DNA of 64,000 nt from the NCBI GenBank assembly GCA_938084835.1, contig CALKER010000017.1, positions 214,949-278,948 of the forward strand, in the 5' to 3' direction. This stretch comes from an uncultured Thermoguttaceae bacterium. Lineage in GTDB: Bacteria; Planctomycetota; Planctomycetia; Pirellulales; Thermoguttaceae. Every line of letters begins with the position of its first letter. Positions within the stretch are counted from its first letter, which is position 1. The translations under genes and the position numbers were made by a program. Of the stretch, positions 9,556-18,272 are shown piece by piece. Below the pieces are notes generated by a model, which saw only the letters and a list, made by a program, of their open reading frames with translations, had not been told where the DNA came from and made no database searches.

Positions 9556-11448
9556 ATGCGCAAGCGTGATCCCCGCACGCGAAAGATCCCTTCGGACGAA
9601 AGTGACTCCGGGAAGTCTGGGCCGATTGGCTTGTGGAAGGCAGTTCTTCCCGTTGGCCGGGGAATTGCTCGCCTCAGCAGTGGGAAAGAATTCCTAGCAC
9701 GTCACCGGTGGATCTTTCCCCTACTTATCGCCTCCTTTTTCGCTGTGTGGAGCGCCCGGGAGATATCCCCCCCGTCGGGTGGTCCAGGAATAACCTGCGA
9801 TGAACTCTATCATGTCTTTCATGCCAAGCGGGTATGGTCGGCACTCATTTTTCAGGGTTGGGAATTTTTCCATCCGCGGCGGATACGGGAGAATTTCCCG
9901 TATGGTGAGGCTGGAGCTCCGCCGTTTCACCCACCTTTGGGGTATTACTTGATCGGGGCGGTGCATTGGCTCTTTGACCCTTATCCTAGCGATGCGCTTG
10001 CCGTTTCGATTGTGGCGGGACGCTTTGCCGGGAGCCTGTTGTTTTTTGTTCTGATCTGTGTCGTCGGACTCTGGTTAACCGCTCGGGCGGGCCCTGTGGC
10101 CGGCATCAGTGGTGCTTGGGCCTGCGGGGCCATGCCTCGGCTTTTCGGGCATGCCCATTTGGCGGGACTAGATCTTCTGACCGCTTTAACATCGGTAGCG
10201 GCCATCTGTGCCGCTGTCGATGCGGAGCTGCCGACACAAAGCGGGGCTTCCCGCGAGAGCAACCGGCCCAGGAGAACTCTTTGGGCAGGATTTTGCCTCG
10301 GCCTTGCCATGCTCACTCGGCTCCACGGCATCCTTCTTTCGCTTCCCATGGCACTGTGGTTTGTGTGGGTAAGCGGTTGGCGCGGGCTGATGCGGGCCTC
10401 TGTTTGCGTGGGGACCGCTTTCTTCGTGTTTTTTCTGGGATGGCCGTGGTTGTGGCTCGATCCGTTTGACCACCTGGGACAATACCTCCACTCTTCGGCA
10501 AGCAGGCTGCCGCTTCGTGTTTATTACCTGGGCTCGGTGTGGCAGGACGTCGCAGTACCGTGGCACTACCCCTTTGTGATCACATTCGCGACTATTCCCG
10601 CGGGATTTTTGCTCCTTGGGCTTGTAGGAGTTGGGGCATTGTGCCGACAAATGTTCTATCAGCTTGTAAACAGCCCTCGCGGCTGTTTGCTAGCGGTACG
10701 CAGCCTAGCCGCGTACTATGAATGGATGGTGCTCCTTCAACTGAGCTTCTGGCTTATGCTCTTTGCTGTGCCGGGAATTCCCGTCTATGATGGCGAACGA
10801 CTCTTTTTGACGGTCTACCCCTTGTGGGCAATGCTTGTGGGATGGGGGACAAAGTTCGTGTTTGAAAACCGTCAAGCATTCGCCTGGGCTGGCCGGCCGC
10901 TCTTCCTTGGGGTCGTCTTGATTTTAGGCTCGGGAATCGCCGGTCATTTTGTTTATAGGCCGGCTTATCTCAGTTTCTATAACTCGCTGGTCGGCGGGAT
11001 CAAAGGGGCCTTTAGGCTCGGACTAGAGGTTAATTATTGGGGGGACAGCATAACCCATCGCGTACTCGAGGAGGCCTGCAGGTGGCATCGTCGTACCGCC
11101 TCCCGCGAGGATGGCCCCAGCTACCTTCTTTTTGCCCCCAATCTGGCTTCCTTTCACGCGGCGGGGTTGAACGTTACCTTCCGGCCAATCGATACCTGCG
11201 GGGCCGAGATCGTCGGCTGGGAGGCCTCCTGGTCTTCACCACCTCCCAAAACTAAGCTTGCGATTTTGTACCATCGGAGAGCAGAGCTGGAGGCGTTACC
11301 GGCGTGGCTTCGGGACGCCCCCATTGTTTACGAATATTCCTTGCGCGGAATTTGGCTGGCTCGCGTGGTTTTGCTTCCCGACCAGGTCTCAAATGTGCAT
11401 GGTAAACATCTCCCTGTCCGTATTAGCATTCCGCGAGAAAAGTCCTGA
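9556..11448 (+). CDS. Membrane glycosyltransferase, ArnT/PMT-like
   Basis: A 630-residue polytopic membrane protein of the GT-C group, which transfers sugars from polyprenyl-phosphate donors to lipids or proteins at the periplasmic face. After a basic N-terminus there is a first helix at ~52-68, then the acidic DE pair in the first periplasmic loop (ITCDELYHVFHAKR, DE at 82-83), which matches the catalytic loop of PMT/ArnT enzymes. Many more hydrophobic helices lie between ~140 and 480, then a soluble C-terminal domain of ~150 residues. The start is ATG 9556; GGACGAAAGAACG upstream offers only a weak ribosome binding site. It stands alone. Donor and acceptor are unknown. It is related only distantly to the second GT-C protein at 18260-20107. 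Confidence 0.8.
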   Translation: MRKRDPRTRKIPSDESDSGKSGPIGLWKAVLPVGRGIARLSSGKEFLARHRWIFPLLIASFFAVWSAREISPPSGGPGITCDELYHVFHAKRVWSALIFQGWEFFHPRRIRENFPYGEAGAPPFHPPLGYYLIGAVHWLFDPYPSDALAVSIVAGRFAGSLLFFVLICVVGLWLTARAGPVAGISGAWACGAMPRLFGHAHLAGLDLLTALTSVAAICAAVDAELPTQSGASRESNRPRRTLWAGFCLGLAMLTRLHGILLSLPMALWFVWVSGWRGLMRASVCVGTAFFVFFLGWPWLWLDPFDHLGQYLHSSASRLPLRVYYLGSVWQDVAVPWHYPFVITFATIPAGFLLLGLVGVGALCRQMFYQLVNSPRGCLLAVRSLAAYYEWMVLLQLSFWLMLFAVPGIPVYDGERLFLTVYPLWAMLVGWGTKFVFENRQAFAWAGRPLFLGVVLILGSGIAGHFVYRPAYLSFYNSLVGGIKGAFRLGLEVNYWGDSITHRVLEEACRWHRRTASREDGPSYLLFAPNLASFHAAGLNVTFRPIDTCGAEIVGWEASWSSPPPKTKLAILYHRRAELEALPAWLRDAPIVYEYSLRGIWLARVVLLPDQVSNVHGKHLPVRISIPREKS

Positions 11449-11686
11449 GCTTGCTGCGACTTCATAAACAGTAACTGCAAGTTTTTCGCAGCTTCTTCCC
11501 GCGGTGAAGATCTCGACTGCAAACAGCTTTCCATCTCTTTGAAACCAACCAGCCAACACCAGCCATCAAGCCGAAAACATCCTGCAAGCAATCAACGCAT
11601 CCTAAGGAATGGTGCCCTCTTGCGATCCCATCCCTGGAGGCCATGCTTTCGTGCACCCATGCTTTAGCACGGAAAATCGCGGTCTT

Positions 11687-12583
11687 TCAGGAGACATCTT
11701 CGTTCTCTACCTTCCGAATCATTGCCAAAAAATGTCGCATCGACGGGCATCGGCGATTGGGATCCGGTTCGATGCAAGCGTGGACAGCTTTGGCCAGATC
11801 AGGGTGAATGGAAGGTCGAAGCTCCCGAATATCCCGGCCGGGCCGGCCATGAGCCATGACTGCAATGGCAGTAGTCCCGCGATTCAACGCGGTGGTTCCT
11901 CGCGGCCAAGGTAACTGACCGGTTAGTATCTCGTAAGCCGTCACTCCAAAAGAGAAGACATCCAGCCGTTGGTCCGCCGGTTGCCTGCGAGCGACCTCAG
12001 GGGCCATGTAGTCGGGAGTGCCCGTCCGGTTGCCCGGGCGGAAAAACTCCGGAGTGGCCGGCACCGTCAACCCAAAATCGATAAGTTTGACGACATCCTC
12101 ATGGGCCAACAGGAACAGATTCCGCGGGCAAATATCGTGGTGAATAAAACCAGCTTCATGAACGGCGGCCACGGCCTCGGCCGCCTGGCGGATGATCGTC
12201 AACTTGAGACCTTCCAGCCTAGGATCCCGCGCTACCAACAGATGGCTTAATACCCCTCCTTGGAGGTATTCCATTACCAGGAAAGGTTCCCCTTTTGTCG
12301 TCCAGCCGTACTCTAACGTGCGAACAATATTCGGGTGCTGAAGCCGGATGGCAATCTCCCCTTCCCACGGCTTCTTTAGCCCCCGAAAGCGCTGCTCGAA
12401 CTGGGCCATTTTTTCTGGGTCGATGATCTTAAGACCCACAATCTCACCCGTGTGGCGATCGCGAGCCATATAAAAACGCGACATGGTGCCGGTTATCGCC
12501 TCGCGGAGAAGCTCGAACCGGCTTTGGATATCTACCGGCGCTCTACCACCACGGAATAGTCGTGCCAGTCTGTCCCAAATCAC
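11687..12583 (-). CDS. Stand-alone serine/threonine protein kinase, divergent
   Basis: A 298-residue kinase domain with no sensor or membrane segment, so a cytosolic Hanks-type kinase. Visible elements are the ATP-lysine in VGLKII (K52), an early alphaC glutamate (E75 or nearby), catalytic-loop Asp in HHDICPRN (D150, N155), DFG (169-171) and the activation segment GTPDYMAPE (188-196), then SFGVTAYEILTGQ. Two features are odd: the glycine-rich loop is replaced by AITGTMSRFYMA, and HRD is HHD. The GTG at 12583 is chosen because GGAGGAGG lies 6 bases upstream; a TTG further upstream would overlap that site. It has no operon partner. Activity is likely but the loop change makes it worth testing. 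Confidence 0.85.
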   Translation of the reverse strand: MIWDRLARLFRGGRAPVDIQSRFELLREAITGTMSRFYMARDRHTGEIVGLKIIDPEKMAQFEQRFRGLKKPWEGEIAIRLQHPNIVRTLEYGWTTKGEPFLVMEYLQGGVLSHLLVARDPRLEGLKLTIIRQAAEAVAAVHEAGFIHHDICPRNLFLLAHEDVVKLIDFGLTVPATPEFFRPGNRTGTPDYMAPEVARRQPADQRLDVFSFGVTAYEILTGQLPWPRGTTALNRGTTAIAVMAHGRPGRDIRELRPSIHPDLAKAVHACIEPDPNRRCPSMRHFLAMIRKVENEDVS

Positions 12584-13078
12584 CAATGGCCTCCTCCCCA
12601 ATCTTTCTCTTTAGTTTACCTCGGGGGTGACCTCCCTGCGATGATCTGCTGGAGCTAAAGTGGCCGGTGAAAAGCTCGCCTTCACCACGAAAGAGGCCGT
12701 CGGGCGAGACATCCCCGGCTGGAGTCTCATTCTCGAGGCATCACGGGAGCGCCTTAGCCATTTTCGAACGTCGCAGCTTTTTATTCTGCACCTTTGCCGG
12801 CTGCACCGCGCTGCGGAGACTATTTTGCGCCCTGGCACCAAGCCGGCAGCAGCACATCCGCGGATTCCAGGGAAGCTTGAGTTTTTGCCCGCACCGATGT
12901 AAAAACATGGTTCGCAGAGGCACAATCGTTGTGGAGCGATGAGGGAACTCCTGAGCAGACTGCTCCAAGCAGTGCCGAATAAGGCTGCAGGAGGCTGTGG
13001 GATACGTGGTCATTCTTACAAAATAAGTTTGGCCTGGCATTAAAGCTTAAAACTGAAGTCCACGGTGAACCTTGCGAG
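12584..13078. other. Divergent intergenic region, no gene seen
   Basis: About 495 bp between the divergently transcribed kinase gene and yjbQ. It should hold both promoters. I could not identify convincing -35/-10 pairs or a conserved RNA. Confidence 0.4.
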
Positions 13079-13501
13079 ATGAAGACCTATACCGAGTACC
13101 TGACTTTCAATATTCCGAAACGGATGGACTTCGTAAACATCACCCCTCAGGTGGAGGCCGCCGTTCGTAAGAGCGGAATTAAGGAAGGAATTTGCTTAGT
13201 CAACGCGATGCACATCACCGCCTCGGTTTTTATCAACGACGATGAACCGGGTTTGCACGAGGATTTTCGTCGTTGGCTGGAACAGCTAGCTCCCTTTGAT
13301 CCCTCACCCACACGTTATGCCCACAACCGGACGGGCGAAGACAATGCCGATGCCCACCATAAACGGCAGATCATGGGACGAGAAGTGGTAGTGGCCATCA
13401 CCAACGGAAAGCTTGATTTTGGCCCCTGGGAGCAGATATTCTATGGTGAATTCGACGGGCGTCGTCCCAAACGTGTGCTGATTAAAATCATCGGTGAATA
13501 A
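13079..13501 (+). CDS. yjbQ: YjbQ-family protein (UPF0047), secondary thiamine-phosphate synthase-like
   Basis: A 140-residue protein covering the whole UPF0047/YjbQ fold. Conserved features are [14 protein letters not shown] (~41-54), which carries the histidine of the active site, and [13 protein letters not shown] (~88-100), followed by the family's C-terminal strand pattern [16 protein letters not shown]. Members have weak thiamine-phosphate synthase activity and their main role is uncertain. The start is ATG 13079 with a weak GCGAGAT ribosome binding site. It is preceded by a kinase on the other strand and followed by ~300 bp before the exported oxidoreductase, so it is probably monocistronic. 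Confidence 0.9.
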   Translation: MKTYTEYLTFNIPKRMDFVNITPQVEAAVRKSGIKEGICLVNAMHITASVFINDDEPGLHEDFRRWLEQLAPFDPSPTRYAHNRTGEDNADAHHKRQIMGREVVVAITNGKLDFGPWEQIFYGEFDGRRPKRVLIKIIGE

Positions 13502-13804
13502 ATATGTTCTGACCGCAGGAAGGAAGCTAGCCGTAGGCATACGCCGGGAATAGCCTTCCGGTTTAAGCATCCGGCCGCTGCATCCCGGAAGTACCCGGAA
13601 GCTTATGCTGCGCCGGGATTTTGCCCGCCTCGAAAAACCACTTGAGGGTCTTGCGGTTTATGTGTCCCCGCGTAAAGATGAGAAGGATAAGAGCTCTAAG
13701 TGCCTCAGGGTACACTGCCTCGAGCAGCTATTAATTACAAGTGGCAAGCACGGGTTTGTCACGAGCACGCAATCCAAAGTGTGGGACAAAAGGAGTGATT
13801 TGCA
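13502..13804. other. Short intergenic region, no gene seen
   Basis: About 300 bp with several imperfect GC-rich inverted repeats (for example CCGGAAG/CTTCCGG elements around 13555-13600) that may mark the yjbQ transcript end. I see no clear T-tract, so I do not call a terminator. Confidence 0.3.
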
Positions 13805-15277
13805 ATGCTGCGTGAAACCAGGCGGACATTTCTCCGGAAGGGTACTGTAGGATTTGCCGCAGGTAGTCTTCTGCTATCGGCCCGGTCGTATGGGAGAGTT
13901 CTTGGAGCTAACGAAAAAATTCGCGTAGGAGTGGCAGGAATTCACGGTCGTGGGCAGGCGCATATTGACGCTTTTATCAAGATTCCGGGGGTGGATGTGG
14001 CGTATTTGATCGACCCGGATAAGAGCCTTTTCGAAAGGCTAGCAGCCCGGGTCAAAGAGCGAAGCGGACTGACGCCTAAATGTATTCAAGATGTTCGCGA
14101 GGCTCTTAAGTCCGATGATTGCGACGCAATTTCGATCGCCACCACCAATCATTGGCATGCCCTTATGACTTTTTGGGCCTGCCAACATAAGAAGCATGTA
14201 TATGTGGAAAAGCCCTGCAGTCACAACGTCTTTGAGGGTCGGCAGTGTGTGCGGGCAGCAGAAAAATACGGGGTAATCGTACAGCATGGGACCCAAAGCC
14301 GATCGTCAACAGGCTGGGCGAGGACAGTGGCCGCCGTGGCCAGCGGCAAGTATGGAAAGTTGATCGTGGCTAAGGCTTACGCCTCGAAACCGCGATGGTC
14401 GATCGGCTTCAAACCGGTGACCGATCCGCCGCCCCACCTTGATTACAATCTGTGGCTAGGACCAGCCCCATGGATGCCCTACCATGAGAATTTAGTCCAC
14501 TACAACTGGCACTGGTTCTGGGAAACCGGTAATGGGGAAATCGGCAATCAAGGCGTACACCAAATGGATATCGCTCGCTGGGCAATCACCGCGGTCACCG
14601 GCAAAGTCGGCCCGAAGCGAGTCATCAGCATTGGCGACCGCTGGGTAAACGAAGCCGAGCGGAATTTCAAGGACCAAGGAGAAACCCCAAATATGCATCT
14701 GACGGTTTTCGACTTTGATGGTGTACTCCTTGTGTTCGAGATCATCGGACTTGTCGGTCGAAAGGGTGTCGACGGCCAAGTTTATCCCCAGAAAGTGGAC
14801 AACGAATTTATTACCGACGAAGGTGTGATTCGGGAGAATCGCTTCTTCCCCAAAGGCAGTGACAAAAGTGAAGAATTACGCGTGGACATCAAACCACGCT
14901 CGGGCGACCCATTCCGGAACTTCATCGATTGCATCCGCTCCGGTAAGAGGGAAGATTTAGAGGCCGATATCCTCGAAGGGCATCTGTCCAGTGCCCTATG
15001 TCACTTGGGCAATATTTCTTGGCGACTTGGTCAACAGGTACCTGGTACGACCAAGCCCGGCTTCCTTTCGTGGCATGAGGAGATCGCCAAGAGCTGGGAG
15101 GCGATTACTTCTACGCTGAAGGGTACACTGGGAATCGATATCGCTAAGACCACCTATCAGCTTGGTGCCGAATTGACTTACGATCCGGCGCAAGAAAAGT
15201 TTGTGAACAACCCTGAGGCTGACAAGCTTCTGACTCGCAACTATCGCCACCCCTTCGTGGTGACCCAGGAGGTTTAG
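13805..15277 (+). CDS. Gfo/Idh/MocA-family oxidoreductase with Tat signal
   Basis: A 490-residue NAD(P)-dependent oxidoreductase of the type very common in planctomycetes, thought to act on sugars or sugar-like substrates outside the cytoplasm. The N-terminus has a twin-arginine motif (TRRTFLRK, residues 5-12) with a hydrophobic stretch after it. The nucleotide fold starts at IRVGVAGIHGRGQAH (~39-53). EKPCSHN (~139) holds the family's EKP catalytic lysine, and GVHQMDIARW carries the D-x-x-R/H region of the C-terminal domain. ATG 13805 has AAAGGAG 10 bases upstream. It is monocistronic. The true substrate is not known; the length (~490) is longer than cytoplasmic members, as usual for Tat-exported forms. 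Confidence 0.9.
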   Translation: MLRETRRTFLRKGTVGFAAGSLLLSARSYGRVLGANEKIRVGVAGIHGRGQAHIDAFIKIPGVDVAYLIDPDKSLFERLAARVKERSGLTPKCIQDVREALKSDDCDAISIATTNHWHALMTFWACQHKKHVYVEKPCSHNVFEGRQCVRAAEKYGVIVQHGTQSRSSTGWARTVAAVASGKYGKLIVAKAYASKPRWSIGFKPVTDPPPHLDYNLWLGPAPWMPYHENLVHYNWHWFWETGNGEIGNQGVHQMDIARWAITAVTGKVGPKRVISIGDRWVNEAERNFKDQGETPNMHLTVFDFDGVLLVFEIIGLVGRKGVDGQVYPQKVDNEFITDEGVIRENRFFPKGSDKSEELRVDIKPRSGDPFRNFIDCIRSGKREDLEADILEGHLSSALCHLGNISWRLGQQVPGTTKPGFLSWHEEIAKSWEAITSTLKGTLGIDIAKTTYQLGAELTYDPAQEKFVNNPEADKLLTRNYRHPFVVTQEV

Positions 15278-15947
15278 CTCGAGATCGCAGGGGAAGACTT
15301 GCCAGGTACAAGGCACCCGGACAAGGCCCTTGTAAGCGTTGTCTAGCAGGGGAAGCTAAACTTTTCCCACTGGCCGCGAAAGGTTGGTGGTGAACCTAGC
15401 TGGTTTTAGAGGATTTCGACTTTACGCTGGAACCCGGCCTGGTGTCCCCTGGACATCTGGCAAAGTCGTCAATGAAGGCTGGTTAAAACGCCTGTAGTAC
15501 GAAACTTCGGGTTCGTTTACAGGCTACCAGTTAAAACCTTGTGTCCATTTCCGCGAAAACCTTCCGCGACCAGGGTTGCGGCGCGAAGCAGTTTGGCACT
15601 GAGGCAGACAATTCGGATGCTTTTCCCCTGTTTTTGCAAGAAGATTGAGGTATAAAGAAGCCCTTTGGGTGAAGAAAAGGTGTTAGGCCTCGTTTCCTAG
15701 CCGGGGTGCAAGGCAGGCTAGAAACGCTTGACCCAAGCGGTTCTGATCGGCACAAGGCAGGCTGTTCCGGGAACCTGCCTTCCTCCACCGGCTGGGAACG
15801 AGGTCTTTATGTGCTTGGGCGTTTCGGAGCTACAAAGGGTTCAAGGGTGGGGGCGGACGATACGGCCTCGTTCAGTAGCTGCAACGTCGGACGCTATTCG
15901 AAATAATTTTCGTTTCTAACAGCAAAAAACTCATTTTTCGGGGGGCA
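15278..15947. other. Convergent intergenic region, no gene seen
   Basis: About 670 bp between two convergent genes. Open frames here are short and overlapping. No tRNA, repeat array or strong terminator was found. Confidence 0.4.
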
Positions 15948-16880
15948 TTAAGTTGAGGGGCCTGCAGATGCCTCAGGGTTTATCGCGGACGAACTAACCG
16001 AAAATGATGCCGGCACTATTCGCCGGCGAAGAAGCTCCACAAGCTCGTCAACATTTTGCGGAGTTCCCGCAGGAGGGAGACTGGTAGCAGGTCCCTTTAA
16101 ACTTCCCCAACAGGCAAGAAACCCCGTAGGGTGAATAAACCATCCCGGGAGATCATCACGGAGTAGGCGGAAATCGATCTCTTGTCGCCGGGGATGGCGC
16201 ACTACGCCAAGATTAAAGCCATCGTGGTAGATAATTCCTGCATAATTCCGGGGCAGGGCCCCCGGGTGATTCCCCCCACCAACGCGCAAGACAAATCGGT
16301 AAGGCCCGACCTCGACTTCTGGAAGAGGGGTACGAGCCATCGCTCGCTTTTGCCGTTCCGCATGGGCCAGGGCCCGCAATACAGGGACCATAACCGCGAG
16401 CACCGCTCGATCCAAATCCTCACCTGATCGGCCCTGGGCTTGTAAAAAACTGCGGACACTTGCAAGTATCCTGGCCAGAGAAAATCGCGGCTGGGCAAAC
16501 CCCAACATGTCTTGTTCCTCTACCTCGGCCAGGAGATCACTGTCCGCCAAGTCCGCGGCCTCAGGCAGTGAGGCCGCCGCCGAATGGCAGACCCCGTCCG
16601 CCTCCAGATGTCCTTTAAGGCCGAGGGGATGATCTAAGATCCGTGCGTGTTGATAAGCGTGGGGAACCTCGGAGTAATTAGCCGGCAAGAAAAAAACATC
16701 TTCGATCTCCGCGCCCGTAAGCGCCACACAGGTTGCCGCGTCCAAATCCACCCAGGGATGAATTACCACGAAATTTTTGGGGGAATCCGGTGACGGCTCT
16801 CCCCAGCCGCCGGTCAGCCCGAGGACGCAATCCGTGTTTTGGTTTTCCGTCACGGAGCGAGCTAACTCACAACCGCTCAT
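15948..16880 (-). CDS. DHH-like phosphoesterase-related protein of unknown function
   Basis: A 310-residue protein. The N-terminal part has VIHPWVDLDAATCVAL (~38-54), which looks like the D-x-D metal motif of DHH/RecJ-type phosphoesterases, and later ARILDHPLGLKGHLEADG (~79-96), where the family's DHH signature would be DHP. A helical middle (~105-185) and a C-terminal part (~190-280) with YHDGFNLGVVRHP and PGWFIHPTGFLACWG follow. No signal peptide or membrane helix is seen. The second His of DHH is lost, so metal binding may differ. The ATG at 16880 lacks an obvious ribosome binding site. I recognise no specific function; a nucleotide- or oligonucleotide-phosphate hydrolase is an inference only. 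Confidence 0.6.
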   Translation of the reverse strand: MSGCELARSVTENQNTDCVLGLTGGWGEPSPDSPKNFVVIHPWVDLDAATCVALTGAEIEDVFFLPANYSEVPHAYQHARILDHPLGLKGHLEADGVCHSAAASLPEAADLADSDLLAEVEEQDMLGFAQPRFSLARILASVRSFLQAQGRSGEDLDRAVLAVMVPVLRALAHAERQKRAMARTPLPEVEVGPYRFVLRVGGGNHPGALPRNYAGIIYHDGFNLGVVRHPRRQEIDFRLLRDDLPGWFIHPTGFLACWGSLKGPATSLPPAGTPQNVDELVELLRRRIVPASFSVSSSAINPEASAGPST

Positions 16881-17632
16881 AAACTTCCTCTACTGAACTC
16901 GATGAAACTTTTTGCAGGGGCTTGCGCCTAAGCGACCTCCATCAGCCAACTGCCAACAAGGAACTCCGTCGAATCGTTACGTTAGAGGCAGCAATCCCGA
17001 AGCTGTGATTCGACGGGCTGGTCTCCATGTTCTTGTAGCGCTTTTTAGCAGGGAGTACTCTGCCCGCCGAAATTCGTGTATTGCCGCTTAGTGGCTTTGC
17101 TTATTTGCCACCGTGCCACCCAGGCAATTCGGAAAGACCGTTGGAAGGCCCGATGGGCGAAATCCGTCCATTAACTCTTACCACCTCGCGATCTAAAGGC
17201 AAGGGGATGGCTGTGGGCGGAGAGTTGTTTCGGTATTATAGATCTAGCCTAAATTCTTGCCCCAAAATAGCCTATCGGCGATGGCGTGATGCCGCTTTTG
17301 TTTCAGGGAGTCGCGGAAGCTACACCGTGGTTTTCCACATTGCTGGATGCGTTTACGTGGGACGATTCCGGCGGGCTGCTGCTCGGGGGGATTTCGGCTC
17401 AAAATACTTCCGGTGGAAAGCATTCACCTTTGGGCAACCCCCAAATTTGCCCCCCGGATGCATAGAGATTAGCCCACTATCTGTCCCAGGCATGATTTCC
17501 CGGTTAATATGATACGCGTCATGGCCACCTTCCTGGGATTCCTAGGCGCACGTCGGAAAATTGCTACCCGACGGAAGCCCTCTCAGCGTCGCCTGAAACT
17601 TCGGACATTTTGAGGTAGATGAAGAGCAAACC
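16881..17632. other. Divergent intergenic region, no supported gene
   Basis: About 750 bp. A 143-codon frame at 17081-17512 is open but has no ribosome binding site and a composition unlike neighbouring proteins, so I do not call it. The region must hold the promoters of the DHH-like gene and thpR. Confidence 0.4.
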
Positions 17633-18211
17633 ATGCGAGAGAGGATTAGAACATTTATCGCGGTAGAGGTGGATGATTATGTCCGGCAACGGGCCTTGGA
17701 TTTGATGGATATCCTGCGGACAGCCCAGGCCGATGTTAAATGGGTCGAGCCAGAAAATCTCCACATTACCGTCAAATTTTTGGGCGAGGTCCTTTCCCGC
17801 GACATCTACCATATTTGCCAGGCTGTTAAGAAGGCGGTAGCGACCTTCGAGCCGTTTCCTCTGGTCGTCGGCGGTGCGGGAGCATTTCCGGACGTGGTAC
17901 GGCCGAGGACAATTTGGCTGGGCTTCACGCAAGGTAGCGAGGAGTTAGTCCGGCTGCAACGGTCGGTGGAAGAGGCCCTTGTGCCTTTGGGTTTCCCTCG
18001 GGAGGGTCGGCCGTTCAAAGCTCACCTTACTTTGGGACGGGTTCGTCGGGCCAATCCGGGGCTTGGCCGCTTGGCTCAACTCCTCCGCGACCAAGCGGAC
18101 TTTACGGGGGCGGAAACCTATGTGGAGCAAGTGGTCGTCTTCTCCAGCCAGCTTACCCCTCAAGGTCCAATCTACGAACCTTTGGCCACCCTCCGCTTCC
18201 AAGGGCACTAG
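17633..18211 (+). CDS. thpR: RNA 2',3'-cyclic phosphodiesterase (ThpR/LigT)
   Basis: A 192-residue 2H phosphoesterase that opens 2',3'-cyclic phosphate ends of RNA to 2'-phosphates. Both catalytic H-x-T motifs are present: HITVKFLG (H44) and HLTLGRV (H131). The family's N-terminal pattern RTFIAVEV and the WVEPENLH lead-in are also visible. The start is ATG 17633 with a poor Shine-Dalgarno (GAAGAGCAAACC). It converges with the glycosyltransferase gene at 18260; a stem-loop lies between them. Confidence 0.92.
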   Translation: MRERIRTFIAVEVDDYVRQRALDLMDILRTAQADVKWVEPENLHITVKFLGEVLSRDIYHICQAVKKAVATFEPFPLVVGGAGAFPDVVRPRTIWLGFTQGSEELVRLQRSVEEALVPLGFPREGRPFKAHLTLGRVRRANPGLGRLAQLLRDQADFTGAETYVEQVVVFSSQLTPQGPIYEPLATLRFQGH

Positions 18212-18237
18212 GAAGCCAGAATGTGCCTTAATCTCGC

Positions 18238-18272
18238 GACCTTCCCGCGAAGCCACCCTTTAGCGGAAGGTC
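18238..18272. terminator. Stem-loop between convergent genes, possible transcript end
   Basis: GACCTTCCCGC (18238-18248) pairs with GCGGAAGGTC (18263-18272), giving a 10-bp stem with one bulge and a 14-base loop. It follows thpR and overlaps the last codons of the opposing glycosyltransferase gene. No T-tract follows on either side, so a Rho-independent terminator is uncertain; it may instead block antisense reading or protect a 3' end. Confidence 0.4.

Noticed and set aside
17000-17060. GATTCGACGGG, as at the 5' end of tmRNA
   Set aside because: No matching tmRNA 3' end, tag reading frame or tRNA-like half within ~400 bases.
17081-17512. 143-codon open frame on the plus strand
   Set aside because: No ribosome binding site, odd composition, and no resemblance to a known family; likely chance.
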